A stretch of 64,000 nt of DNA from Oxalobacteraceae bacterium (GCA_021768485.1 JAIZVZ010000003.1:54633-118632), one strand, 5' to 3'. Positions 43,324 through 52,605 are shown, numbered from the stretch's first letter. Numbers and translations are program-made. The notes: generated by a model not told the origin, from the letters alone.

Positions 43324-44202
43324 ATGACTTATTGCGTTGCCATGTCCCTCGATGCGGGCCTGATCTTCCTCTCCGACTCGCGCACCAATGCCGGCGTCGA
43401 TCAGGTTGGCGTATTTCGCAAGATGTCGGTCTTCGAAAACCCCGGCGACCGCATGATTGTCTTGATGGCAGCCGGAAACCTGGCGATTTCGCAATCGATT
43501 CGCCAACTGATTTCCGAACAAAACACGGCCGGCGGCGGCAAGAGCTTGTGGACCGCCGCCTCGATGTATGAAGCGGCGCAAATCGTCGGCGATGCGGTGC
43601 GCACGATTTACGAACGCGATGCGAAATCGCTGGCCAATTTCCATATCGATTTCAATGTCAGCATGATGTTGGGCGGCCAGATCGGCAGCGAACCGTGCCG
43701 CCTGTTCCAGATCTATTCGGCCGGCAATTTCATCGAATCGCAAAGCGAGACGCCCTACCTGCAGATCGGCGAGGCCAAATATGGCAAGCCGATTCTCGAC
43801 CGCGTGGTAACGCCGGCCACCCCGCTCGACGAAGCGGCCAAATGCGCCCTGATTTCCATGGATTCGACGCTGCGCTCGAATATTTCGGTCGGTTTGCCGC
43901 TTGATTTGCTTGTGTATGAAGCAGGCTCGCTGGCGGTCACGCATTTCGTCACCATCGATGAAAGCAACCAGTATTTCCAGATGATCCGCACACGCTGGGG
44001 CCAGGAACTCAAACGCGTTTTCGAGGGCATTGCCGATCCGGTATGGGACGCCGCGCCCGAGATCACCGATAATGTTCTGTCCAAGCACAATAGCTTCAGC
44101 CGGCCGCTGCGCGTGGCCGTGCCACCGAATCACGCGCGCCACGACCTCACGCCCGGTCCGCTGCAAACGCTGGCGCAAGCGGCCAACGATAAGCAGCAGT
44201 AA
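43324..44202 (+). CDS. Anbu proteasome-like peptidase
   Basis: A 292-residue member of the Anbu (ancestral beta subunit, bacterial proteasome homologue, COG3484) family. It begins MTYCVAMSLDAGLIFLSDSR; removal of Met would expose Thr2 as the catalytic N-terminal nucleophile, and Asp and Lys-type proteasome positions (LSDSRTNAG, FRKMSVF) are present. Anbu forms helical or ring-like assemblies; its peptidase substrates remain unclear. I place the start at 43324; the frame is open from 43219 but homology begins at MTYC. It follows the transglutaminase-like gene by 154 nt, the widest gap of the operon, so it may also have its own promoter. Confidence 0.92.
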   Translation: MTYCVAMSLDAGLIFLSDSRTNAGVDQVGVFRKMSVFENPGDRMIVLMAAGNLAISQSIRQLISEQNTAGGGKSLWTAASMYEAAQIVGDAVRTIYERDAKSLANFHIDFNVSMMLGGQIGSEPCRLFQIYSAGNFIESQSETPYLQIGEAKYGKPILDRVVTPATPLDEAAKCALISMDSTLRSNISVGLPLDLLVYEAGSLAVTHFVTIDESNQYFQMIRTRWGQELKRVFEGIADPVWDAAPEITDNVLSKHNSFSRPLRVAVPPNHARHDLTPGPLQTLAQAANDKQQ

Positions 44203-44234
44203 AGCAGGCCGCAGTAAAGCAGGCCGCAATAAGC
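44196..44234 (+). repeat. 15-bp tandem repeat across the Anbu stop codon
   Basis: GCAGTAAAGCAGGCC occurs at 44196-44210 and 44211-44225, followed by a partial, altered third copy. The Anbu stop TAA (44200-44202) lies inside the first unit, so each copy brings another TAA. Confidence 0.85.
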
Positions 44235-44357
44235 GCACGGCGCCAACGCAAAAAAGCATTTCATCATATACTCGCATTTCTACTAGCCAATTTATCGGGC
44301 AGCGTGCGGCGCTCTTGCATCGCCCTGCCCGCTCTCTTCAAGGACTTGCCTGCCACG

Positions 44358-45251
44358 ATGAGCGAATCGGACCGAACTTTCCTGCTGGCGCGGATTCCGC
44401 CTATCCAATGCCTGTTGACCTTCGAAGCGCTGGCCCGGCTGCGCAGCGTGACGCTGGTGGCCGAAGAATTGTGCGTCACGCCGAGTGCGGTCAGCCACCG
44501 GATCCGCCAGCTCGAACAAAATATCGGTACCAGGCTGTTTAGCCGCGCCGATTTTTCGCTGACCGCCGCCGGCAGCGAATACCTGGCCCATGTCCGCGAA
44601 GGCTTATCGAAACTGCAAAAATTTCCTAGCAGCACTATCACCTCGGGCAAATGCAAATTGCGCCTGGCGGCGCCGCCGACTTTTTTACGCGCGATACTGA
44701 TTCCGCGCTTGCATCAATTCATCGAAGCCTATCCCGAAATCGATTTGATTTTGCAATTTGCCAACCCGATGCAGGACAGCCTGCCCAAAGATGCAGACCT
44801 GGTGGTGCGCTATGGCCTGGGCGGCTATGCCGATGTCGAACATGTGTGCCTGATGAACGATGAAATCACGCCGATGGCGTCGCCGGCCTATATCCGCGAG
44901 CATGGCCCATTCGAGACGATCCAGGATTTGCAGGGCCAGTCCCTGCTGCGCAGCCCGCTCGAACCATGGCGGACCTGGTTCGGCGCCAATGGCGTCGACT
45001 GGCCGGAGCCGCCCGACGGTTCGCAATTCAACGACCTTGGCTTGATGTGCGATGCCGCCGCGGCCGGCCTCGGCATCGCCCTGGTGCGCCAGAAACTGGG
45101 CGCGCCGTGGCAAAACAATGGCGCCCTGAGCCGCCTGTACGATCACGACATCGCCAGCCCCTACGCCTATTACCTGTGCTGGCGCGCCAATATGATGAAC
45201 CGCTGGGAATGCGCGGCATTTTCGAACTGGCTGCGCAAGAGCGGCATGTAA
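44358..45251 (+). CDS. LysR-family transcriptional regulator (GcvA-like)
   Basis: A 297-residue regulator with the N-terminal winged helix (LLTFEALARLRSVTLVAEEL, then TPSAVSHRIRQLEQNIGTRL as the recognition helix) and a C-terminal effector domain of the GcvA/AmpR group. I use the ATG at 44358 because the helix-turn-helix then starts at the normal distance; the frame is open from 44304. The next gene downstream on the same strand, 212 nt away, is an FMN-dependent alpha-hydroxy-acid oxidase, a possible target, but LysR regulators normally control divergent genes, so this is uncertain. A 10-bp repeat array begins at its stop codon. Confidence 0.85.
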   Translation: MSESDRTFLLARIPPIQCLLTFEALARLRSVTLVAEELCVTPSAVSHRIRQLEQNIGTRLFSRADFSLTAAGSEYLAHVREGLSKLQKFPSSTITSGKCKLRLAAPPTFLRAILIPRLHQFIEAYPEIDLILQFANPMQDSLPKDADLVVRYGLGGYADVEHVCLMNDEITPMASPAYIREHGPFETIQDLQGQSLLRSPLEPWRTWFGANGVDWPEPPDGSQFNDLGLMCDAAAAGLGIALVRQKLGAPWQNNGALSRLYDHDIASPYAYYLCWRANMMNRWECAAFSNWLRKSGM

Positions 45252-45319
45252 GCTCAGGTAAGCTCAAGGTAAGCCCAGGTAAGCCCAGGTAAGCCCAGGT
45301 AAGCCCATCTAAGCCTCAG
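45248..45319 (+). repeat. 10-bp tandem array beginning at the LysR stop codon
   Basis: About seven copies of a 10-11 bp unit (GTAAGCTCAG twice, GTAAGCCCAG about four times, then a degenerate CTAAGCCTCAG) run from 45248. The LysR stop TAA (45249-45251) is part of the first unit. Every unit carries TAAG, so stops recur through the array. Confidence 0.9.
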
Positions 45320-45463
45320 GTCTTCAATATTCAGTATCAGACAGCTGGCGGCAAACGAATTTCACGCCGGCATGAAAATCGCTCATGCCACGCACCGCAT
45401 TTCTCTTTAAGATGACTGTATAAAAACGGCGCCGCAAGCGCCCCCAATCACCGGAGACAGATT

Positions 45464-46624
45464 GTGGCAGTCATCACTGAAATCGAAGATTTGCGCCAGC
45501 TCGCAAAGCGGCGCGTCGCCAAGGCCATTTTCGGCTATGTCGATTCGGGCTCGTATACCGAGGGCACGATGCGCGCCAACAAGAACGACCTCGATGCCAT
45601 CGGCCTGCGGCAGCGGGTGGCGATCAATGTCGAGCACCGCAATACCGCCACCACTCTGATCGGCGAGGCGGTCTCGATGCCGGTGGCGCTGGCGCCGGTC
45701 GGCCTGACCGGCCTGAACTACGGCGACGGCGAAATCCTGGCGGCGCAGGCAGCCGAAGAATTCGGCGTGCCCTTCACGCTCACCACCATGAGCATCTGCT
45801 CGATAGAAGACGTGGCCGCCGCCACCAAAAAACCATTCTGGTTCCAGTTATATGTGATGCGCGACCGCGGCTTCACCGCCGACCTGATCGCCCGTGCCAA
45901 GGCCGCCCGCTGCTCGGCGCTGGTCTTGACGCTGGACCTGCAAATTCTCGGCCAGCGCCACGCCGACCTGCGCAACGGCCTGACGGTGCCGCCGCGTCCC
46001 ACCTTCGACAATCTGTTCGACATGCTGTCCAAGCCGGCCTGGTGCGCCAGCGTCCTGATGGGCAAACGCAAGACTTTCGGCAATCTGGCCGGCCACGTCA
46101 AAGGTGCCAAAGGATTGTCGACGCTGATGGCCTGGGTCGGCCAGCAATTCGACCCGACCCTGAACTGGGACGACGTCGAATGGATTCGCCGGCAATGGGG
46201 CGGCAAGCTGATTCTCAAGGGCATACTCGATGCCGACGATGCCCGCCTGGCGGCCCAAACCGGCGCCGATGCCATCGTCTGCAGCAATCACGGCGGCCGC
46301 CAGCTCGACGGCGCCATCAGTTCGATCCGCGCCCTGCCGCAGGTGCTCGATGCGGTGCATGCGAGCGGCAACGAAAAAATGGAAGTCTGGCTCGATGGCG
46401 GCATCCGCTCGGGCCAGGACGTGCTCAAGGCCTGCGCCCTCGGCGCGCGCGGCGCCATGCTGGGACGCAGCTATGTGTATGGACTGGGGGCGCTGGGAAA
46501 ACCGGGGGTCACGTGCGCGCTCGACATCATCCGCAAGGAACTCGACATTTCTATGGCATTGTCGGGCGTGCGCGACTTGCGCGAGGTAAATCATTCGCAC
46601 ATCCGGGTCCCGCCGCACTGGTAA
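45464..46624 (+). CDS. FMN-dependent alpha-hydroxy-acid oxidizing protein
   Basis: A 386-residue TIM-barrel flavoenzyme of the lactate dehydrogenase/glycolate oxidase/mandelate dehydrogenase family. It has PVALAPVGLTGLNYGDGEIL, the FMN/substrate region PFWFQLYVMRDRG, the catalytic His and Arg in CSNHGGRQLDGA, and the phosphate-binding end LDGGIRSGQDVLKACALGA. It oxidises a 2-hydroxy acid to a 2-oxo acid with electrons going to quinone or oxygen. The exact substrate is not readable; L-lactate is a reasonable guess from its length and motifs. It starts with GTG after a GGAG site. A gap of 255 nt separates it from the binding-protein gene. Confidence 0.88.
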   Translation: MAVITEIEDLRQLAKRRVAKAIFGYVDSGSYTEGTMRANKNDLDAIGLRQRVAINVEHRNTATTLIGEAVSMPVALAPVGLTGLNYGDGEILAAQAAEEFGVPFTLTTMSICSIEDVAAATKKPFWFQLYVMRDRGFTADLIARAKAARCSALVLTLDLQILGQRHADLRNGLTVPPRPTFDNLFDMLSKPAWCASVLMGKRKTFGNLAGHVKGAKGLSTLMAWVGQQFDPTLNWDDVEWIRRQWGGKLILKGILDADDARLAAQTGADAIVCSNHGGRQLDGAISSIRALPQVLDAVHASGNEKMEVWLDGGIRSGQDVLKACALGARGAMLGRSYVYGLGALGKPGVTCALDIIRKELDISMALSGVRDLREVNHSHIRVPPHW

Positions 46625-46879
46625 AAATGGTGTCATGCAATATCGGGAAAATCGTTAAAAATTCGACAATGCATGAAAAAAATTCACGCCAGGCGTGAAA
46701 TAGATTACGCCCGAAACCCATGCTTTGCCTATTGCATTCGTTTAGTATCTGTACCTGTAATTCGCCCGCAGGAAATGCCGCAAAGAGCATTCGGCGCGGG
46801 CCAAGAAAGGGCGGCGCCGGCGCCGTCATCACTTGCAGCAAGTCCATAAAAACATCCGCAATTTCATCTGGAGGACGAC

Positions 46880-48037
46880 ATGACACATAAAATCAAACTG
46901 GTGGTGGCCGCAACAGCACTGATGTATGCCAGCCTGGGGATGGCCGCGGAACCGATCAAGATCGGCGTCTCCGGCCCGTTTACCGGCGGCTCGGCACCGA
47001 TGGGCGTATCGATGCGCGACGGCGTCAAACTGGCGGTCGCCGAAGTCAATGCCAAGGGCGGCGTGCTGGGCCGCCAGCTGCAAGTAATCGAACGCGACGA
47101 AGAAGCCAAGAACGAACGCGGGGTGCAGGTGGCGCAGGAATTGATCAACAAGGAAAAAGTCGTGGCCACGCTCGGCTTCATCAATACCGGCGTTGCCCTC
47201 GCTTCGCAGCGTTTTTACCAGGAAGCGAAAATCCCGGTCATCAACAACGTCGCTACCGGCTCCATCATCACCAGGCAGTTTGCCGACCAGCCTGAAAATT
47301 ATATCTTCCGCACCTCGGCCAACGACACGATCCAGTCGGCCATGATCGTCGACGAAGCGGTCGGCAAGCGCAAGTTCGCCAAGGTGGCAATCCTGGCCGA
47401 CTCGACCAATTACGGCCAGCTGGGCCGCGAAGATCTCGAAAAGGCGCTGGCGCAAAAAAATATGAAAGCCGTCGCCGTCGAAAAATTCAATATCAAGGAC
47501 GTCGACATGACGGCTCAGCTGTTGAAAGCCAAACAGGCCGGCGCGCAAGCGATTCTGACGTACGGCATCGGCCCGGAACTGGCGCAAATTGCCAACGGCA
47601 TGGAAAAGCTGAACTGGAAAGTGCCGATGATAGGCAGCTGGACGCTATCGATGGGGAACTTCATCGACAATGCCGGCAAAAACGGCGAAGGCACGCTGAT
47701 GCCGCAAACCTTTATCCAGGCGCCCAATACGGCCAAGCGCAAGAGCTTCATCGACGGTTACGTAAAGACCTATAACCCGCCGCGCGGCCGCATCCCGTCG
47801 CCGGTATCGGCAGCCCAGGGCTACGATTCGGTCTACCTGCTGGTGGCCGCCATCAAGCAGGCCGGCAGCACCGACGGCCCGAAAGTGCGGGCCGCGCTCG
47901 AAAACCTCAACGAAAAAGTCGAGGGTGTCGTCACGACCTATAACCGGCCGTTCAGCAAGACCGACCATGAAGCCATCAAGCCCGGCATGCCGGTCTTCGG
48001 CCAGGTGCATGACGGTCACGTGGTGCTCGCCAAGTAA
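46880..48037 (+). CDS. Branched-chain amino-acid type ABC binding protein (LivJ/LivK-like)
   Basis: A 385-residue periplasmic binding protein: a signal peptide of about 22 residues ending GMAAE, then a two-lobed Leu/Ile/Val-binding fold (IKIGVSGPFTGGSAPMGVSM, VIERDEEAKNERGVQVAQEL, VSAAQGYDSVYLLVAAIKQA). A GGAGG site precedes the ATG. Permease and ATPase genes follow on the same strand across a hairpin with a T-run, a usual arrangement that raises binding-protein expression. Ligand could be a branched-chain amino acid, an amide or another organic acid; sequence alone does not decide. Confidence 0.9.
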   Translation: MTHKIKLVVAATALMYASLGMAAEPIKIGVSGPFTGGSAPMGVSMRDGVKLAVAEVNAKGGVLGRQLQVIERDEEAKNERGVQVAQELINKEKVVATLGFINTGVALASQRFYQEAKIPVINNVATGSIITRQFADQPENYIFRTSANDTIQSAMIVDEAVGKRKFAKVAILADSTNYGQLGREDLEKALAQKNMKAVAVEKFNIKDVDMTAQLLKAKQAGAQAILTYGIGPELAQIANGMEKLNWKVPMIGSWTLSMGNFIDNAGKNGEGTLMPQTFIQAPNTAKRKSFIDGYVKTYNPPRGRIPSPVSAAQGYDSVYLLVAAIKQAGSTDGPKVRAALENLNEKVEGVVTTYNRPFSKTDHEAIKPGMPVFGQVHDGHVVLAK

Positions 48038-48101
48038 GGGAAGCAGGCGGCAAGGCCAGGCGCCGGCCCCATGCATGGCCGGCGCCACGTCCGCCCGGAC
48101 C

Positions 48102-48135
48102 AGCCAGCTCTTGCCCTGCGAGGGCTGGCTTTTTT
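48102..48135 (+). terminator. Attenuator-like terminator between the binding-protein and permease genes
   Basis: AGCCAGC (48102-48108) pairs with GCTGGCT (48124-48130), followed by a run of T residues to 48135. A second perfect GC-rich hairpin, CGCCGGCC...GGCCGGCG at 48061-48084, comes just before. They lie in the 153-nt gap inside the transporter operon and would let only part of transcription pass to the permeases. Confidence 0.75.
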
Positions 48136-48190
48136 ATCGTGTTTTTATATATGAAAGCGCTGCGGCGCGGCGCGCCTTCGGGGGCACATC

Positions 48191-49081
48191 ATGGACATTC
48201 TGCTGCAACTGGTCTTTAGCGGCGTAGCGCTCGGCATGATTTATGCCGTCATCGCTTTCGGCTATCAACTCACGTTCGCCACTTCCGGCACGCTCAATTT
48301 TGGCCAGGGCGAGGCCTTGATGCTCGGCGCGCTGGTCGGCCTGAGCCTGGTCGGCAATATCCATGGCGGCCCCTATCTCAGTTACTGGCTGATGATCCCG
48401 ATCGTGATCGTGTTCGGCGGCCTGCAAGGCGCCCTGGTCGAACTGGTGGCGGTGCGGCCGGCGCTGAAGATCAAGTCCGAATTCGGCTGGATCATGTCGA
48501 CCATCGCGCTGGCCATCATCTTTAAAAATGTCGCAGAAAACATCTGGGGCAAGGACGATCTGACGTTCCCGACGCCGCTGCCGGCGGCGCCGATGCAAAT
48601 CTGGGGCGCCAATGTCCAGGCCATGCAGATTGCCGTGGTGCTCGGCGCGCTGGCGATGATGCTGGCGGTCGAGTTTTTCAATCGCAAGACCATCTATGGC
48701 AAGGCCGTGGTGGCCACCTCCAACGATCGCGATGCCGCCGGCCTGATGGGCATCGATACGCGCGTGGTGATCGTATTCTCTTACGCGCTGTCGTCGGCCA
48801 CCGCCGCCTTTGCCGGCGTGCTGGTGGCGCCGCTGACGCTGACCGGCGCCACCATGGGCACGGCGCTGGGCCTGAAAGCATTTGCCGTGGCCATCATCGG
48901 CGGCCTGACCTCGGGCCTCGGCGTGATCGTCGGCGGCCTGCTGCTGGGAGTGATCGAAACCGTGACCGGCTATTATGTCTCGACCGGCTACAAGGAAGTG
49001 CCGGGCCTGATCTTGCTGCTGCTGGTACTGGCATTCAAGCCGGCCGGGCTGTTCGGCAAAACCGCAATCAAGAAGGTCTGA
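48191..49081 (+). CDS. Branched-chain amino-acid type ABC permease (LivH-like)
   Basis: A 296-residue permease with about eight membrane segments. The family hallmarks are GVALGMIYAVIAFGYQLTFA and TLNFGQGEALMLGALVGLSL near the N-terminus, and the coupling EAA-like loop ATSNDRDAAGLMGIDTRVV. It forms the channel with the LivM part of the downstream fusion. It starts 153 nt after the binding-protein gene, past an attenuator-like hairpin, and ends 2 nt before the fusion gene. Length is normal. Confidence 0.92.
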   Translation: MDILLQLVFSGVALGMIYAVIAFGYQLTFATSGTLNFGQGEALMLGALVGLSLVGNIHGGPYLSYWLMIPIVIVFGGLQGALVELVAVRPALKIKSEFGWIMSTIALAIIFKNVAENIWGKDDLTFPTPLPAAPMQIWGANVQAMQIAVVLGALAMMLAVEFFNRKTIYGKAVVATSNDRDAAGLMGIDTRVVIVFSYALSSATAAFAGVLVAPLTLTGATMGTALGLKAFAVAIIGGLTSGLGVIVGGLLLGVIETVTGYYVSTGYKEVPGLILLLLVLAFKPAGLFGKTAIKKV

Positions 49082-49083
49082 TC

Positions 49084-51054
49084 ATGGCAAAAACCAAACT
49101 GGCGCTGGCGCTGCTGGGGCTGGCGCTGCTGGCCGCGTTCCCGCAGGTGGTGCACAACCCCTACTATATTCACCTGTTCGAAACCATCCTGATCTACGCC
49201 ATCCTGCTGTTCGGCCTCGACATCGTGGTCGGCTATACGGGCCAGGTATCGCTGGGCCATGCGGCGCTGTTCGGCATCGGTTCCTACACCAGCGGCGTGC
49301 TGTACTTCAAGCTGGGACTGCCGTTTCTGGTGTGCGCGCCGGCCAGCATTGCCGTTACCGCGCTGTTCGGCGCCCTGCTGGCCCTGCCGGCGCTGCGCGT
49401 GACCGGCCCCTATCTGGCGATGGTGACGCTGGCCTTCGGCACCATCGTCCAGATCCTGATCAATGAAATGACTTTCCTGACCGAGGGGCCGCTCGGCATC
49501 AAGCTGGGCAAGCCAATTTTCTTCTCCTACAAGCTCGGCGAGATCAGCTATTTCTATCTGGTCGCCGTGCTGATGCTGGCCGCCCTGCTGATGGTCAACC
49601 GCATCCTCAAATCGCATCTCGGACGCGCCTTCCAGGCCTTGCGCGACAGCCCTACCGCCTGCGACTGCATGGGGGTGTCGGTCTATCGCTACAAGGTCTA
49701 TGCCTTCGTCATCAGCGCCGCGCTGGCCGGGCTGGCCGGCAGCCTGTATGCCTATTCGGAAGAATACATCTCGCCCAACACCTATAATTTCGAATTGACG
49801 ATCATGTTCCTGCTGGCCGTCATCATGGGCGGACGCAAAACGCGCAGCGGCGCCCTGCTCGGCGCGCTAATCGTCATCATGCTGCCTAGCCTGCTGTCGG
49901 ACATCGAACTGTACCGCCAGCTGGCGACCGCCGCCGCCGTGCTGTGCACCGTGTCGAGCGCCTATCTGGTCATCAGCAAGCGCAGCAGCTGGCGCCAGGT
50001 CGCCGTACCGGTGCTGGCCACCATCAGCATGGCGCTGTTTTCCTTCAAGCTCGAAAACATCACCGATTGGCGCCTGAGCATCTTCGGCACCATGACCTTA
50101 TTCGTCGTCTACTATCTGCAAGACGGCATCATCGGTTTCCTGCGCACGCTGCTGCTCAGGACGCGCCCGGCCGGCACCCGAGTCCTCGCCGGCGAAAACC
50201 CGGCCGGCGCCACCTGGAGCGCGCCCGCCATGCCGCCGCCCGGTAGCGGCGCCCTGCTCAGCGCCCAGCAAATCCTGATGCAATTCGGCGGCCTGAAAGC
50301 GCTCAACCGGGTCGACCTCGATATCGCCCAGGGCACGGTGCACGGCCTGATCGGCCCCAACGGCTCCGGCAAGAGCACCATGATGAATGTGCTGACCGGG
50401 ATTTACAAACCGACCGCCGGCGCCGTCAGATTCAACAATGTCGTGATCTCGGGCCGCACGCCATCGGCCATTGCGCTCGGTGGCGTGGCCCGCACTTTTC
50501 AAAACGTCGAACTGTTTGGCGAAATGACAGCGCTGGAAAATATTCTGGTCGGACTGCATCACAGCTTTCGCAGCAATGTCGCCGATGTCATGCTGCACAC
50601 GCCGCGCTTCCGCCGCGAAGAAAGCGCGGCGCACCAGCGCGCGCTAGGCATCCTGAACTTCATCGGCCTGGCCGATCTGGCTCACGAAGAAGCGCGCAAC
50701 CTGCCTTACGGCAAACAACGGCTGCTCGAAATCGGCCGCGCGCTGGGCCTCGATCCGCTCCTGCTGCTGCTCGACGAACCGGCCGCCGGCCTGACCGCCC
50801 CCGACATCAAGGAACTGGTGGCGATGATTCGCAAGATCCGGCAAAGCGGCATTTCCATCATCCTGATCGAGCATCACATGGATGTGGTGATGTCGATCTG
50901 CGACACGGTCACCGTTTTCGATTTCGGCCAGAAGATCGCCGAAGGCCAGCCGGCGCATGTGCAATCCGATCCCAAAGTCATCGAAGCCTATCTGGGCGGC
51001 ACGCTGGAAGAGCATGCCGCCGCCACGCCACCAGTCCAGGGAGCGCTGTCATGA
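49084..51054 (+). CDS. Fused branched-chain amino-acid ABC permease and ATPase (LivM-LivG)
   Basis: A 656-residue fusion. The first about 350 residues are a LivM-type permease with about nine membrane segments (YTGQVSLGHAALFGIGSYTS, RVTGPYLAMVTLAFGTIVQI, AFQALRDSPTACDCMGVSV). A 40-residue Pro/Ala/Gly linker leads to a LivG-type ATPase with Walker A GPNGSGKS, the degenerate signature NLPYGKQRLLE and Walker B LLLLDEPAAGL, ending in the LivG tail IAEGQPAHVQSDPKVIEAYL. The frame is continuous with no stop between the parts, so this is one polypeptide, not two genes. LivM-LivG fusions are known in Burkholderiales. It overlaps the LivF-like gene by 4 nt. Confidence 0.92.
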   Translation: MAKTKLALALLGLALLAAFPQVVHNPYYIHLFETILIYAILLFGLDIVVGYTGQVSLGHAALFGIGSYTSGVLYFKLGLPFLVCAPASIAVTALFGALLALPALRVTGPYLAMVTLAFGTIVQILINEMTFLTEGPLGIKLGKPIFFSYKLGEISYFYLVAVLMLAALLMVNRILKSHLGRAFQALRDSPTACDCMGVSVYRYKVYAFVISAALAGLAGSLYAYSEEYISPNTYNFELTIMFLLAVIMGGRKTRSGALLGALIVIMLPSLLSDIELYRQLATAAAVLCTVSSAYLVISKRSSWRQVAVPVLATISMALFSFKLENITDWRLSIFGTMTLFVVYYLQDGIIGFLRTLLLRTRPAGTRVLAGENPAGATWSAPAMPPPGSGALLSAQQILMQFGGLKALNRVDLDIAQGTVHGLIGPNGSGKSTMMNVLTGIYKPTAGAVRFNNVVISGRTPSAIALGGVARTFQNVELFGEMTALENILVGLHHSFRSNVADVMLHTPRFRREESAAHQRALGILNFIGLADLAHEEARNLPYGKQRLLEIGRALGLDPLLLLLDEPAAGLTAPDIKELVAMIRKIRQSGISIILIEHHMDVVMSICDTVTVFDFGQKIAEGQPAHVQSDPKVIEAYLGGTLEEHAAATPPVQGALS

Positions 51055-51791
51055 GCGAGGCCATGCTCACCATTACCGATCTGTATGCAGCCTATGGCAA
51101 GGTACAGGTCTTGCACGGCATTTCATTATCGGTCCCCAAGGGCAAGGTCGTCACCCTGATCGGTTCCAACGGTGCCGGCAAGACGACCACCATGCGCGCC
51201 ATTTCCGGCATGCTCAAGCCGAAGAGCGGGCGCATCGAATTGGGCGGCAAGGATATCGCCGGCCAGGCTTCGCACCAGATCGCCCGTGCCGGCCTGGCGC
51301 ATTCGCCGGAAGGCCGGCGCGTGTTTGCCAGCATGAGCGTGCGCGACAATCTGCTGCTGGGAGCCTTTCCGCGTTTTACCGGCGCCCGCCTGCGCGGCGA
51401 TATCAAGCGCGACCTGGAACAGGCGCTCGACCTGTTCCCGCGCCTGAAAGAACGGCAAACCCAGCTGGCCGGCACGCTGTCGGGCGGCGAGCAGCAGATG
51501 CTGGCCATGGCGCGCGCGGTGATGCTCAATCCGGAAGTGGTGCTGCTCGATGAGCCATCGATGGGCCTGGCGCCGATTCTGGTCGAGGAAGTATTCCGCA
51601 TCATCTCGCGCCTGAAACAGCAGGGCGTGACGATGCTGCTGGTCGAACAGTTTGCGGCGGCCGCGCTCAACGTGGCCGACTACGGTTATGTATTGGAAAA
51701 CGGCCGCATCTCGGTGCACGGCCCGGCCGCCAGCCTGCAAAACGACCCGGCCGTGCAGGCAGCCTATCTGGGAGGCGGCGGCCAGCACTGA
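51051..51791 (+). CDS. Branched-chain amino-acid type ABC ATPase (LivF-like)
   Basis: A 246-residue ATPase with Walker A GSNGAGKT, the signature TLSGGEQQM, Walker B VVLLDEPSMGLAP and the LivF-specific LVEQFAAAALNVADYGYVLE and final AYLGGGG. It pairs with the ATPase half of the preceding fusion to power uptake. The ATG at 51051 overlaps the fusion gene's stop in an ATGA. It is the last gene of the transporter operon; a lipocalin gene converges 60 nt downstream. Confidence 0.93.
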   Translation: MSEAMLTITDLYAAYGKVQVLHGISLSVPKGKVVTLIGSNGAGKTTTMRAISGMLKPKSGRIELGGKDIAGQASHQIARAGLAHSPEGRRVFASMSVRDNLLLGAFPRFTGARLRGDIKRDLEQALDLFPRLKERQTQLAGTLSGGEQQMLAMARAVMLNPEVVLLDEPSMGLAPILVEEVFRIISRLKQQGVTMLLVEQFAAAALNVADYGYVLENGRISVHGPAASLQNDPAVQAAYLGGGGQH

Positions 51792-51851
51792 GGGCCACAG
51801 GCAGTGCCGGCCCGGTACCGCTACACAGCGGGTGGTCCGCCGCCGGTGGCG

Positions 51852-52397
51852 TTATGGTGGCATTTTGCCGGCCTTGGGCAGCGGCGCCTGCTGCTCGACG
51901 AAAACGAGCTTGCCGGTATCGAAACCGAGGGCCGCTGCGCGATTCAGCAAACGCGTCCTGAGCGCAGCGTCGATCACCGGCGTGCGGGCCAAAATCCACA
52001 GGTAGGACTTGTCGGGGCCGCTGATCATCGCATATTGATAGTGGTCGCGATCGAGTTCGAACACAATGTAGGATGCATAGAACGGACCGAAAAACGAGAC
52101 TTTCAAATACCCGAGATCGGGTCTTTCCACAAACAGCGCAGTCCCCTTCGCTTCCTTCCATTCGCCGCCAGCGGCCGCATAGCCGCGATTGACGACAGTC
52201 ACGGCGCCATCGTCGCGCATCTGATAACTGGCCGTCACATGCGACAGGCCGCGCTCGAAGGAATGATCGAGGCGAGCAATTTCATACCAGGTTCCAAGAT
52301 AGCGCGGCAACTGGAAACCGCTGACCGGCTGCACCTGGCTAGGGATACCGGTACAGCCACCCAATAACAGGAAAATGACGATAGCAAATTGCTTCAT
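51852..52397 (-). CDS. Outer-membrane lipocalin lipoprotein (Blc-like)
   Basis: A 181-residue lipoprotein with the lipobox LLGGC at residues 11-15 and the lipocalin kernel YLGTWYEIARLDHSFERGL, followed by GTALFVERPDLGYLKVSFFGPFY-like strands and LWILARTP. Blc-type lipocalins bind lysophospholipids or fatty acids at the outer membrane, and are often made under stress. Residue 16 after the Cys is Thr, so outer-membrane sorting (no Asp at +2) is expected. It stands alone and converges with the transporter operon. Confidence 0.9.
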   Translation of the reverse strand: MKQFAIVIFLLLGGCTGIPSQVQPVSGFQLPRYLGTWYEIARLDHSFERGLSHVTASYQMRDDGAVTVVNRGYAAAGGEWKEAKGTALFVERPDLGYLKVSFFGPFYASYIVFELDRDHYQYAMISGPDKSYLWILARTPVIDAALRTRLLNRAAALGFDTGKLVFVEQQAPLPKAGKMPP

Positions 52398-52605
52398 TAT
52401 TTTTTTGCCTTAGAGAAAGTTTATTGTTGAAATTGCGCTATCGCATGCAGCTTGTCAATATGACTGGATAATTTTCAAGACTGCAGATACTATTGCTTAA
52501 TTCTTGATTAATAAACATCATTTTATTGATCAGACAGATCACCGCGCTCGCTGCCCTATCAGTTTTGTTCTTGTTGTCCTGCCAGTTTTACCCTATCCGT
52601 TGTTC

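Noticed and set aside
45248..45319. CRISPR-like repeat array
   Set aside because: Units of 10 bp are contiguous without spacers and there is no cas gene in the window.
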